NCBI GenBank assembly: GCA_027030435.1
Contig: JALVEX010000440.1
Location: forward strand, 1-6,498
DNA from: Paracoccaceae bacterium
GTDB taxonomy: Bacteria > Pseudomonadota > Alphaproteobacteria > Rhodobacterales > Rhodobacteraceae
Length of the DNA: 6,498 nucleotides
Reading direction: 5' to 3'
Shown here piece after piece: positions 1-5,771 of this stretch. The stretch's first letter is position 1, and each line of letters begins with the position of its first letter. The notes under the pieces were generated by a model. The model worked only from the letters and a program-made list of their open reading frames with translations. It ran no database searches and had not been told where the DNA came from. The position numbers and the translations under genes were made by a program.

Positions 1-789
1 CGAGGTGGCGCCGTAGCCGGTGATCTCGCCGTAGATCTTCGCGCCGCGCGCCTTCGCGCGCTCCAGATCCTCGAGCACCACCATCCCCCCGCCGCCGGCG
101 ATCACGAAGCCATCGCGATCGGCATCGAAGGCGCGGCTCGCCCGCTCGGGCGTATCGTTATACTTGCTGCTCATCGCCCCCATGGCATCGAACAGGCAGG
201 AAAGCGTCCAGTCCAGCTCCTCGCCGCCACCGGCAAACATCAGATCCTGCTTGCCCATCATGATCTGCTCGGCCGCGCTGCCGATGCAGTGCAGGCTCGT
301 CGAGCAGGCAGAGGTGATGGTGTAGTTGATGCCCTTGATCCTGAAGGCGGTGGCCAGATTGGCCGACACGGTGGACGACATGCACTTGGGCACCGCGAAG
401 GGCCCGATCCATTTGGGCGCGCCTTTCTCCATGACGATCTTGTGCGCCTTGTAGAAGGTCGAGGTGGAAGGCCCGCCCGAGCCCGCGATCAGCCCCGAAC
501 GCGGATTGACGATATCGCTCTCCTCAAGCCCCGCATCGGCGATCGCCTGCTGCATGGCGATATGGGCATAGGCCGCGCCCGGCCCCATGAAGCGCAGCAC
601 GCGCTTTTCCACATGCTCCTTGATGTCGATCTTCGGCGCGCCGGCGATCCGGCTGCGAAATCCGTGCTCGATCATGTCCTCGTTGGCGGTGATGCCGGAC
701 TTGCCGGCCTTCAGCGCGGCGGCGACTTCTTCGGCATCATTGCCGATCGAGGAAACGATCCCCAACCCGGTAATCACGACTCGGCGCAT
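1..789 (-). CDS. fabB: 3-oxoacyl-ACP synthase I (FabB), C-terminus cut by window edge
   Basis: FabB is a cytosolic condensing enzyme that elongates acyl-ACP with malonyl-ACP. In type II fatty acid synthesis it is needed to extend the cis-3-decenoyl-ACP made by FabA, so the pair sets unsaturated fatty acid output. Seen: 263 codons from an ATG at 789 down to base 1. The N-terminus MRRVVITGLGIVSS is typical of ketoacyl synthases, and the nucleophile motif TSACSTS places the active cysteine at Cys162 (E. coli FabB Cys163). A glycine-rich GFVIAGGGG stretch lies near residues 228-235. The two catalytic histidines of the family lie in the missing C-terminal third, beyond the left edge. The start is supported by AAGGAG at 796-801, six bases upstream. 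It lies 36 bases behind fabA on the same strand, so it is probably co-transcribed. FabF is the alternative, but the sequence and the fabA linkage favour FabB. Confidence 0.95.
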   Translation of the reverse strand, partial: MRRVVITGLGIVSSIGNDAEEVAAALKAGKSGITANEDMIEHGFRSRIAGAPKIDIKEHVEKRVLRFMGPGAAYAHIAMQQAIADAGLEESDIVNPRSGLIAGSGGPSTSTFYKAHKIVMEKGAPKWIGPFAVPKCMSSTVSANLATAFRIKGINYTITSACSTSLHCIGSAAEQIMMGKQDLMFAGGGEELDWTLSCLFDAMGAMSSKYNDTPERASRAFDADRDGFVIAGGGGMVVLEDLERAKARGAKIYGEITGYGATS

Positions 790-825
790 TTCGTTCTCCT
801 TCAGACGTGGCCGCAGACCGGCAGC

Positions 826-1338
826 CTATTTCTTCGGGGCGGCAAGGCCCACCTTCATGTCCTTCACGGCGCAGACGATCTCGCCATCGGCGCGCACGAT
901 CCCGTCGGCCACGCCCATCTTCAGGCGCCGGTCGATCACCCGGGTGAACTGCACCTCGTAGCTCACCAGCCTGCGCTCGGGCGTGACCATGCCCGATAGC
1001 TTGACCTCGCCCACGCCAAGCGCAAAGCCCTGCCCCTGCCAGCCGCGCCAGCCGAGATTGAAGCCCGTAAGCTGCCACAGCCCATCGAGCATCAGGCAGC
1101 CCGGCATTACCGGATTGCCCGGGAAATGGCAGGGGAAGAACCACAGATCGGGGGTGATGTCGAGTTCGGCCAGCACATGGCCCTTGCCATGTTCGCCCGC
1201 ATCGCCGCTAACCTCGGTGATGCGGTCCATCATCAGCATCGGCGGCTCGGGAAGCTGCGCATTGCCGGGGCCGAAAAGCTCGCCACGTGCGCATTTGAGA
1301 AGCTCGTCCTTGTCGAAACTGGTCGGAAAATCGGCCAT
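826..1338 (-). CDS. fabA: 3-hydroxydecanoyl-ACP dehydratase / trans-2-cis-3 isomerase (FabA)
   Basis: FabA dehydrates 3-hydroxydecanoyl-ACP and isomerises trans-2- to cis-3-decenoyl-ACP. This is the branch point to unsaturated fatty acids in the cytosolic type II pathway. Seen: 170 residues, close to the family's usual length of about 171. The single hot-dog fold shows DLWFFPCHFPGNPVMPGC with catalytic His71 (E. coli His71), and Asp85 in CLMLDGLWQL matching the second catalytic residue. The C-terminus VKDMKVGL is also family-typical. The start at 1338 is chosen because MADFPTSFDKDELL aligns with the known N-terminus. An in-frame start 48 bases upstream would add 16 residues with no family counterpart. 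The ribosome site is modest (a GGCAAGG-like stretch just upstream). The stop is TAG. It is the first gene of the fabA-fabB unit and is divergent from irr. No clear sigma70 promoter was found for this strand. Confidence 0.97.
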   Translation of the reverse strand: MADFPTSFDKDELLKCARGELFGPGNAQLPEPPMLMMDRITEVSGDAGEHGKGHVLAELDITPDLWFFPCHFPGNPVMPGCLMLDGLWQLTGFNLGWRGWQGQGFALGVGEVKLSGMVTPERRLVSYEVQFTRVIDRRLKMGVADGIVRADGEIVCAVKDMKVGLAAPKK

Positions 1339-1418
1339 TCTGCCTTGCCCCGTTCTTTGCTGATGTCGGTTGCCTCTCCCTAGCATCTGGCTTCATGCAA
1401 GGGCAATAGCGCGAAAAG

Positions 1419-1435
1419 CCCGCAGCCCCGGCGGG
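1419..1435. other. Short GC-rich hairpin in the fabA-irr intergenic region
   Basis: CCCGC and GCGGG form a perfect 5-bp stem around a 7-base loop. Read on the minus strand the stem is followed by CTTTTC; read on the plus strand it is followed by AGAAAA. It lies upstream of the irr -35 box and about 80 bases before fabA. A 5-bp stem is weak for an intrinsic terminator, and this could be chance in GC-rich DNA. If fabA transcripts start further upstream, it would lie in their leader. Confidence 0.3.
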
Positions 1436-1445
1436 AGAAAATCCA

Positions 1446-1475
1446 TTGATAAGCGCGAGCGGCATTCATTATAAT
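1446..1475 (+). promoter_or_regulatory. Sigma70-like promoter of irr
   Basis: TTGATA at 1446-1451 (five of six to TTGACA) and a perfect TATAAT at 1470-1475 are separated by 18 bases. The predicted transcription start is near 1482, leaving a leader of about 25 bases before the irr start. This is a strong match in otherwise GC-rich DNA. It rules out translation from the TTG at 1446, because that codon is the -35 box itself. Confidence 0.75.
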
Positions 1476-1476
1476 G
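1467..1476. promoter_or_regulatory. Perfect palindrome CATTATAATG over the irr -10 box
   Basis: The ten bases read the same on both strands and contain the irr -10 hexamer, so a dimeric regulator bound here would block the promoter. The symmetry stops at ten bases, as the flanks do not pair. It does not resemble the published rhizobial Irr element built on TTTAGAA/TTCTAAA. The symmetry also puts TATAAT on the minus strand toward fabA, but no recognisable -35 lies at the right distance there. A role as operator is inference. Confidence 0.4.
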
Positions 1477-1505
1477 GTTCCAGCTTGCAGAAGGCCGGGA
1501 AAGGA

Positions 1506-1925
1506 ATGATGAGCGAGATCAGCGCAAGACGCAGCAGCGAATGGCTCGAGGGCGCGGGCCTGCGCCCCACGCGCCAGCGCCTCGCATTGGCGGCGCTCCT
1601 GATCGGGGACGGCAAGCACCGCCACGTCACGGCAGAAAGCCTTTACGCCGCCTCGCGCGAAGCGGGCGAGAGCGTCTCGCTGGCCACCGTCTACAACACC
1701 CTGCGCGCCTTCTGCGAAGCGGGATTGCTGCGCGAAATCATGCTCGAGGGCAACAAGAGCTATTTCGATACCAATACCTCCGATCACCCGCATTTCTACT
1801 GGGAAGAGGATCAGCGGCTGACGGACGCCCCCGCAGAAGAGCTTGAAATCCGCCGCCTGCCCGACGCGCCCGAGGGCGCCGAGATCAGCAAGGTGGATGT
1901 GGTGATCCGCCTGCGCCGCGCCTGA
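1506..1925 (+). CDS. irr: Fur-family iron response regulator Irr
   Basis: Irr is a cytosolic, heme-sensitive DNA-binding regulator of the Fur superfamily. In alphaproteobacteria it controls heme synthesis and iron genes when iron is low. Seen: 139 residues. The N-terminal winged helix contains GLRPTRQRLALAALL (18-32) and the recognition helix VSLATVYNTLRAF (57-69). A C-terminal dimerisation region follows, with DHPHFYWEED (93-102) and DVVIRLRR at the end. There are no paired CxxC zinc cysteines; the only cysteine is Cys70. There is also no N-terminal Cys-Pro heme regulatory motif. The His-His-His heme patch of rhizobial Irr reads His-Pro-His here. ATG codons at 1506 and 1509 are both possible behind GGGAAAGGA (1497-1505), and spacing slightly favours 1506 with GGGA or 1509 with AAGGA. 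The longer frame from 1446 is excluded by the promoter. It is divergent from fabA. A different Fur-family member (Mur, Zur) is less likely. Confidence 0.9.
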   Translation: MMSEISARRSSEWLEGAGLRPTRQRLALAALLIGDGKHRHVTAESLYAASREAGESVSLATVYNTLRAFCEAGLLREIMLEGNKSYFDTNTSDHPHFYWEEDQRLTDAPAEELEIRRLPDAPEGAEISKVDVVIRLRRA

Positions 1926-1983
1926 AAGAGCGCTGCCGGCCGGGATGTGGGCTTTCTCCTTCCCTCTGCCTGTGGCATTCTGT

Positions 1984-2010
1984 TCCCCGCTGTGCCTTGC
2001 GCACAGGGGA
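1984..2010. other. Hairpin just upstream of the dehalogenase ribosome site
   Basis: TCCCC-gc-TGTGC pairs with GCACA-GGGGA around the loop CTTGC, giving two 5-bp stems with a two-base bulge. No T-run follows on either strand, so it is not a standard intrinsic terminator. It ends four bases before the GAAGGGGAG ribosome site at 2014-2022, so it could shape the leader or act in irr transcript ending. It is the only structure seen in the 104-base gap between irr and the dehalogenase gene. No convincing promoter was seen there. Confidence 0.4.
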
Positions 2011-2029
2011 GCAGAAGGGGAGCCGGGAA

Positions 2030-2710
2030 ATGGCCGTATCGGTTTGCGTTTTCGATGCTTACGGCACGCTGTTTGATGTCAATGCAGCGGCGCGTGAGGC
2101 AGCGCGGGAGGATGCTGCACTGGCCGAACGCTGGCCGCGCCTCGCGGCGGACTGGCGTGCGAAACAGCTGCAATACACCTGGATCAGGGCGCTCGCGGGC
2201 GCACATGCGGATTTCTGGCAGGTCACGCAGGAGGCGCTTGACTGGGCGATGGAGGCGAGCGGGCTCGAGAATCGCGATCTGCGCGAACGCCTGCTGGCGC
2301 TCTACCGGGAGCTCGCCGCCTATCCCGAGGTGCCGGCGATGCTGGCGGCGCTGAAGCAGGCGGGGATGAATACCGCGATCCTCTCGAACGGCAGCCCCGG
2401 GATGCTGGAAGGGGCGGTGAAATCTGCCGGGATCGGCGATTTCCTGGACGATGTGCTTTCGGTCGAGGCCGTCGGCATCTTCAAGCCCGCCCCGGCCGTC
2501 TATGCGCTGGTCACCCAGGCCTTTTCCTGCACGCCGGGGGAGGTGCTTTTCGTCTCCTCCAACGGCTGGGACGCGGCGGCGGCGAAGGGCTTCGGCTTTC
2601 GGAGCGTCTGGGCCAATCGCGCCGGTGAGCCCGTCGATCGCCTGCCCTGGAAGCCCGACCACATCCTCCCCGATCTTCGCGCGGTGCCGGAACTGGCGGC
2701 AGAGGCATGA
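2030..2710 (+). CDS. (S)-2-haloacid dehalogenase, HAD superfamily type II
   Basis: This cytosolic enzyme hydrolyses L-2-haloacids such as 2-chloropropionate to the D-2-hydroxyacid by an aspartyl-ester mechanism. Seen: 226 residues, the usual length. All residues known to matter in the Pseudomonas L-DEX enzyme have counterparts: nucleophile Asp9 and Thr13 in FDAYGTLFDV, Arg43 in WRAKQLQYTW, Ser119-Asn120 in ILSNGSP, Lys152 and Tyr158 in FKPAPAVY, and Ser176, Asn178 and Asp181 in FVSSNGWDA. A helical cap domain fills roughly residues 17-95. No signal peptide is seen. The start at 2030 follows GAAGGGGAG with seven bases of spacing; an upstream in-frame start would add 11 unrelated residues. Its stop overlaps the next gene's ATG (ATGA), which indicates translational coupling. 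Other HAD phosphatases are unlikely because the dehalogenase set is complete, but the natural substrate is unknown. Confidence 0.92.
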   Translation: MAVSVCVFDAYGTLFDVNAAAREAAREDAALAERWPRLAADWRAKQLQYTWIRALAGAHADFWQVTQEALDWAMEASGLENRDLRERLLALYRELAAYPEVPAMLAALKQAGMNTAILSNGSPGMLEGAVKSAGIGDFLDDVLSVEAVGIFKPAPAVYALVTQAFSCTPGEVLFVSSNGWDAAAAKGFGFRSVWANRAGEPVDRLPWKPDHILPDLRAVPELAAEA

Positions 2711-3537
2711 TGCGCTATTTCGAAAGCTCCGACGGGGTGCGGCTTGCCTATCAAGACGATGGAAGCGAGCGTGCGGGCGTGCCGCTATTGTGCCTTTCGG
2801 GGCTCACGCGCAACAGCGCCGATTTCGATTTCGTGGCGCCGCATCTGAAGGATGTGCGCCTGATCCGCATGGATTACCGCGGCCGCAGGGCCTCTCAATG
2901 GGCCGATCCCGCAAGCTATACTGTGGCGCGCGAGGCGCAGGACGCGCTGGAGCTTCTCGATCATCTCGGGATCGAGCGTGCCGCGATCCTCGGCACCTCG
3001 CGCGGCGGGCTGATCGCGATGACGCTCGCCGCCACGGCGCGCGAGCGGCTCGCTGCCGTGATCCTCAATGACATCGGCCCCGAGATCGCCCCCGAGGGGA
3101 TCGCCTTCATCCGCGGCTACATCGGCAGGCCCCCGCCCTGGAAAACGCTGGCCGAGGCGGCCACGGCACGCGCCGCGCTGCCCGGTTTCGAGGGCGTGCC
3201 GCCCGCGCGCTGGCAGGCGGAGGCGCGCAATCTCTACGAGGAAACGCCCGAAGGGCTGAAGCTGCGCTACGATCCGGCGCTCGCCGCAGCCTTCGCCGAT
3301 GCGGATGCCTCCGCGCTGCCGGATCTGTGGCCGCTGTTCGATGCGCTCGAGGGGGTGCCGCTCGGGCTGATCCGGGGCGCGAATTCCAACATCCTTTCGC
3401 GCGAAACGGCGGCCGGGATGCGCGCCCGCCGCCCCGACATGGCCTTCGCCGAGGTGCCGGGGCGCGGGCATGTGCCGTTTCTGGACGAGCCGGAGGCGCT
3501 CGGGGTGATCGAAAAGGTGCTGGAGGATGTGCGATGA
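2707..3537 (+). CDS. Alpha/beta hydrolase with Asn at the expected acid position
   Basis: This is a cytosolic alpha/beta-fold hydrolase; its substrate cannot be named from sequence. Seen: 276 residues with no signal peptide. An oxyanion-loop region LCLSGLTRNSADF (28-40) is followed by MDYRGRRAS (55-63). The nucleophile elbow GTSRGG places Ser98, and GRGHVPFLDEPEA (252-264) places His255. The third member of the triad usually sits in a strand reading RGxNSD, but here it reads RGANSN with Asn228, so the acid is absent or supplied elsewhere. A lid region spans about residues 125-205. The start is either the ATG at 2707, which overlaps the dehalogenase stop by four bases, or the adjacent ATG at 2710. 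The ribosome site is weak, consistent with coupling. The downstream dehydratase start also overlaps its stop. Esterase, enol-lactonase and C-C hydrolase functions all remain possible. Confidence 0.85.
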   Translation: MMRYFESSDGVRLAYQDDGSERAGVPLLCLSGLTRNSADFDFVAPHLKDVRLIRMDYRGRRASQWADPASYTVAREAQDALELLDHLGIERAAILGTSRGGLIAMTLAATARERLAAVILNDIGPEIAPEGIAFIRGYIGRPPPWKTLAEAATARAALPGFEGVPPARWQAEARNLYEETPEGLKLRYDPALAAAFADADASALPDLWPLFDALEGVPLGLIRGANSNILSRETAAGMRARRPDMAFAEVPGRGHVPFLDEPEALGVIEKVLEDVR

Positions 3538-4526
3538 GCCGCGAAGCCGTTGATCACGCGATGATCCTGGCCGCTGAGGAGCGGCTCGCGGGCAAGGCCC
3601 GCCTCACGCCCATCCTCTCCTCGCCCTTCCTCAACGAGATCGCCGGGCGGCAGGTGCTGGTGAAGCCCGAATGCCTGCAGCACACCGGCAGCTTCAAGTT
3701 TCGCGGCGCCTGGTCGGCGATCTCGGCACTGGCGAAAAAGGCCCTGCGGCGGGGCGTGATCGCCTTCAGCTCGGGCAACCACGCGCAAGGTGTGGCGCTG
3801 GCGGCGCGCGCCCATGACGCGCCGGCGCTGATCGTCATGCCCTCGGACGCGCCGGCGGCAAAGATCGCCAACACCCGCGGCCTCGGCGGCGAGGTGGTGA
3901 TGTATGATCGCGCCACGCAGGATCGCGATGCGATCGGCGAGGCGTTGGCGCGCGAGCGCGGCCTCACTCTGATCCGCCCCTATGACGAGCCGCTGGTGAT
4001 CGCCGGGCAGGGCACGGTAGGGCTCGAGATCGCGCAACAGGCGGCCGAGCAGGGCGTGGCCGAGGCCGAGGTGCTGGTGCCCTGCGGCGGCGGCGGGCTC
4101 ACCTCCGGCATCGCGCTGGCGCTCGAGGCGGAGGCGCCGGGGATGCTGGTGCGCCCGGTGGAGCCCGAGGGCTTTGACGACGTGGCGCGCTCGCTGGCAA
4201 GCGGGCGGATCGAGGAGAACGCGCAAAGGGCAGGATCGCTCTGCGATGCGATCGTCACGCCTTCGCCAGGGGAGATCACCTTCCCCATCCTCGCGCGCCT
4301 CTGCGGCCCCGGCCTCGTGGTGAGCGAAGACGAGGCGCTCGCCGCGATGGCGCTTGCCTTCGCCCATCTCAGGATCGTGCTCGAGCCGGGCGGCGCGGTG
4401 GCGCTGGCGGCGGCGCTTTTCCACCCCGCAGAGATCAAGGGCGAAAGCGTGATCGTGGTGGCCTCGGGCGGGAATGTGGATGCGCATGTGTTTCACGATG
4501 CGCTCGGGCGCGTGCCGACCACCTGA
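3534..4526 (+). CDS. Threonine/serine dehydratase-like PLP enzyme (serine racemase-like, no ACT domain)
   Basis: This fold-type II PLP enzyme would deaminate a hydroxy-amino acid such as serine, threonine or 3-hydroxyaspartate to the oxo acid and ammonia. Seen: 330 residues. TGSFKFRGA (51-59) contains the PLP lysine Lys55. SSGNHAQG (79-86) is the substrate loop, GGGGL (185-189) the phosphate loop, and SGGNVD (311-316) the pyridine-nitrogen site. No C-terminal ACT domain is present, so isoleucine feedback as in IlvA is not expected. Ser80 occupies the position that is Ser in mammalian serine racemase (Ser84) but Ala in IlvA and TdcB. EPEGFDD (210-216) matches the Glu and Asp of the serine racemase divalent-metal site. 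The ATG overlaps the hydrolase stop (ATGA) and follows GGAGG by seven bases. I am sure of the family; the substrate is open among L-serine, L-threonine and hydroxyaspartate, with possible racemase activity. Confidence 0.88.
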   Translation: MSREAVDHAMILAAEERLAGKARLTPILSSPFLNEIAGRQVLVKPECLQHTGSFKFRGAWSAISALAKKALRRGVIAFSSGNHAQGVALAARAHDAPALIVMPSDAPAAKIANTRGLGGEVVMYDRATQDRDAIGEALARERGLTLIRPYDEPLVIAGQGTVGLEIAQQAAEQGVAEAEVLVPCGGGGLTSGIALALEAEAPGMLVRPVEPEGFDDVARSLASGRIEENAQRAGSLCDAIVTPSPGEITFPILARLCGPGLVVSEDEALAAMALAFAHLRIVLEPGGAVALAAALFHPAEIKGESVIVVASGGNVDAHVFHDALGRVPTT

Positions 4527-4549
4527 AGCCCTCTGCCTGCCGCAAACTG

Positions 4550-4564
4550 ATTGACATTGCCAAT
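4550..4564. promoter_or_regulatory. LysR-type dyad ATTG-N7-CAAT upstream of pobA
   Basis: ATTGACATTGCCAAT has inverted arms ATTG and CAAT seven bases apart, giving the T-N11-A pattern typical of LysR-family regulator sites. It overlaps the -35 hexamer of the predicted pobA promoter. A smaller nested dyad, ATTGCCAAT, lies at 4556-4564. Protocatechuate and 4-hydroxybenzoate operons are often controlled by LysR-type (PcaQ), AraC-type or IclR-type regulators. No such regulator gene lies in this window, so the partner is inference. Confidence 0.45.
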
Positions 4565-4580
4565 ATCTCCTGCGGATACT
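4551..4580 (+). promoter_or_regulatory. Sigma70-like promoter of pobA-pcaD
   Basis: A perfect TTGACA at 4551-4556 and GATACT at 4575-4580 (four of six to TATAAT) are separated by 18 bases. It lies in the 75-base gap after the dehydratase gene. Transcription would begin near 4587, only about 15 bases before the pobA ATG. A ribosome site GGGAGG-type sequence sits at 4590-4595. This predicts that pobA-pcaD is a unit separate from the upstream three genes. No terminator was seen in the gap, so readthrough is possible. Confidence 0.6.
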
Positions 4581-4601
4581 CCCGCCAAAGGGAGGAACGG
4601 A

Positions 4602-5771
4602 ATGCGCACGAAAGTGGCGATCATCGGCGGCGGGCCTTCGGGGCTGCTCTTGGGCCAGCTTCTCATGAAACGGGGGATCGACAACGTGATCCTCGAGCGG
4701 CGCACGCGCGCCCATGTGCTGGGGCGGATCCGCGCGGGCGTGCTCGAAGTGGGCTTTGTGGAACTCATGCACAAGGCAGGCGTGAGCGCACGGATGCAGC
4801 GCGAGGGCTTCATCCATGACGGCATCGAGATCGCCCATGGCGAGCGCATGTTTCGCATTGATTTCCAGAAGCTGGTGCGCCGCCCGGTGGTTGTCTATGG
4901 CCAGACGGAGGTGACGCGCGATCTTTACGCCGCGCGCGATGAAGCCGGCGGCGAAACCATCCATGAGGCCGGGGATGTGGCGATCCACGGCGCGGACGGC
5001 GATGCGCCATATGTGACCTTCACGAAAGATGGCGAGAAATGCCGGCTCGATTGCGAATTCATTGCCGGCTGCGACGGCTTTCACGGCGCAAGCCGCCCCA
5101 CCATCCCCGCCAATCTGCGCCGCGAATACGAGAAAGCCTATCCCTTCGGCTGGATGGGGGTGTTGAGCGAAACGCCCCCCGTCAATCGCGAACTGATCTA
5201 TTCCTGCTCCGAGCGCGGCTTTGCACTCTGCTCGATGCGCCGGGAAAACCTCAGCCGCTACTATGTGCAATGCCCGCTCTCCGACAGCCCCGATGACTGG
5301 CCCGACGATCGCTTCTGGGATGAGCTGAAGCGCCGCCTGCCCGCCACGGTGGCCGAGCGGCTTGTCACCGGGCCCTCGATCGAGAAATCCATCGCCCCCC
5401 TGCGCAGCTTCGTCAGCGAGCCGATGCAATGGGGCAGGCTTTTTCTCTGCGGCGATGCCTCCCATATCGTGCCGCCCACCGGCGCCAAGGGGCTCAACAC
5501 CGCCGCATCGGATGTGCATTATCTCCACAGCGCGCTCGGCGCATGGTATGATCGCGGCGATGCGGCGGAGCTTGCGGGCTACAGCGCACGCGCGCTTTCG
5601 CGCATCTGGAAGGCCGAGCGCTTTTCCTGGTGGATGACGAACCTTCTCCACCGCTTCCCCGAGCAATCGGGCTTCGATCTGAAGATTCAGGCGGCGGATC
5701 TCGAGTATCTTGCCGCGAGCGAGGCGGCGCAGAAGGCGCTGGCGGAAAACTACGTGGGGTTGCCATACTGA
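4602..5771 (+). CDS. pobA: 4-hydroxybenzoate 3-monooxygenase (PobA)
   Basis: PobA is a cytosolic FAD monooxygenase that converts 4-hydroxybenzoate, NADPH and O2 to protocatechuate, feeding the beta-ketoadipate pathway. Seen: 389 residues against 394 in the Pseudomonas enzyme. The FAD-binding GGGPSG (9-14) is followed by LGRIRAGVLE with Arg42 and Arg44. The second FAD/NADPH motif is CDGFHG (157-162), and GDASHIVPPTGAKGLN (284-299) contacts flavin. Substrate residues Tyr200, Ser211, Arg213, Tyr221 and Tyr384 match Pseudomonas Tyr201, Ser212, Arg214, Tyr222 and Tyr385, the offset coming from a one-residue deletion near residue 94. Arg33 and Arg34 suggest NADPH rather than NADH. The protein ends at ENYVGLPY and lacks the short tail of the Pseudomonas enzyme. 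The start at 4602 follows GGGAGG and aligns with the family N-terminus. The longer frame from 4551 would begin inside the promoter. pcaD follows with a one-base overlap. Confidence 0.97.
   Translation: MRTKVAIIGGGPSGLLLGQLLMKRGIDNVILERRTRAHVLGRIRAGVLEVGFVELMHKAGVSARMQREGFIHDGIEIAHGERMFRIDFQKLVRRPVVVYGQTEVTRDLYAARDEAGGETIHEAGDVAIHGADGDAPYVTFTKDGEKCRLDCEFIAGCDGFHGASRPTIPANLRREYEKAYPFGWMGVLSETPPVNRELIYSCSERGFALCSMRRENLSRYYVQCPLSDSPDDWPDDRFWDELKRRLPATVAERLVTGPSIEKSIAPLRSFVSEPMQWGRLFLCGDASHIVPPTGAKGLNTAASDVHYLHSALGAWYDRGDAAELAGYSARALSRIWKAERFSWWMTNLLHRFPEQSGFDLKIQAADLEYLAASEAAQKALAENYVGLPY

Noticed and set aside
289..999. Plus-strand 236-codon open frame at the left
   Set aside because: It runs antisense across fabB and into fabA; both have intact catalytic motifs on the other strand.
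1378..1406. Sigma70 promoter for fabA on the minus strand (TTGCCC as -35)
   Set aside because: No acceptable -10 hexamer lies at 16-18 bases; the best candidates match TATAAT at too few positions.
1419..1435. Intrinsic terminator or attenuator for the fabA strand
   Set aside because: The stem is only five base pairs and the following CTTTTC is too short a T-run; kept only as a hairpin of low confidence.
1811..2662. Minus-strand 283-codon open frame across irr and the dehalogenase
   Set aside because: It is a shadow of the plus-strand genes, with no recognisable domain and no ribosome site worth noting.
3267..5666. Minus-strand open frame of 799 codons opposite the hydrolase, dehydratase and pobA
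   Set aside because: It lies antisense to three clearly recognised genes, has a low-complexity His/Arg/Ala-rich product without family resemblance, and arises because GC-rich codon use removes stop codons from the opposite strand.
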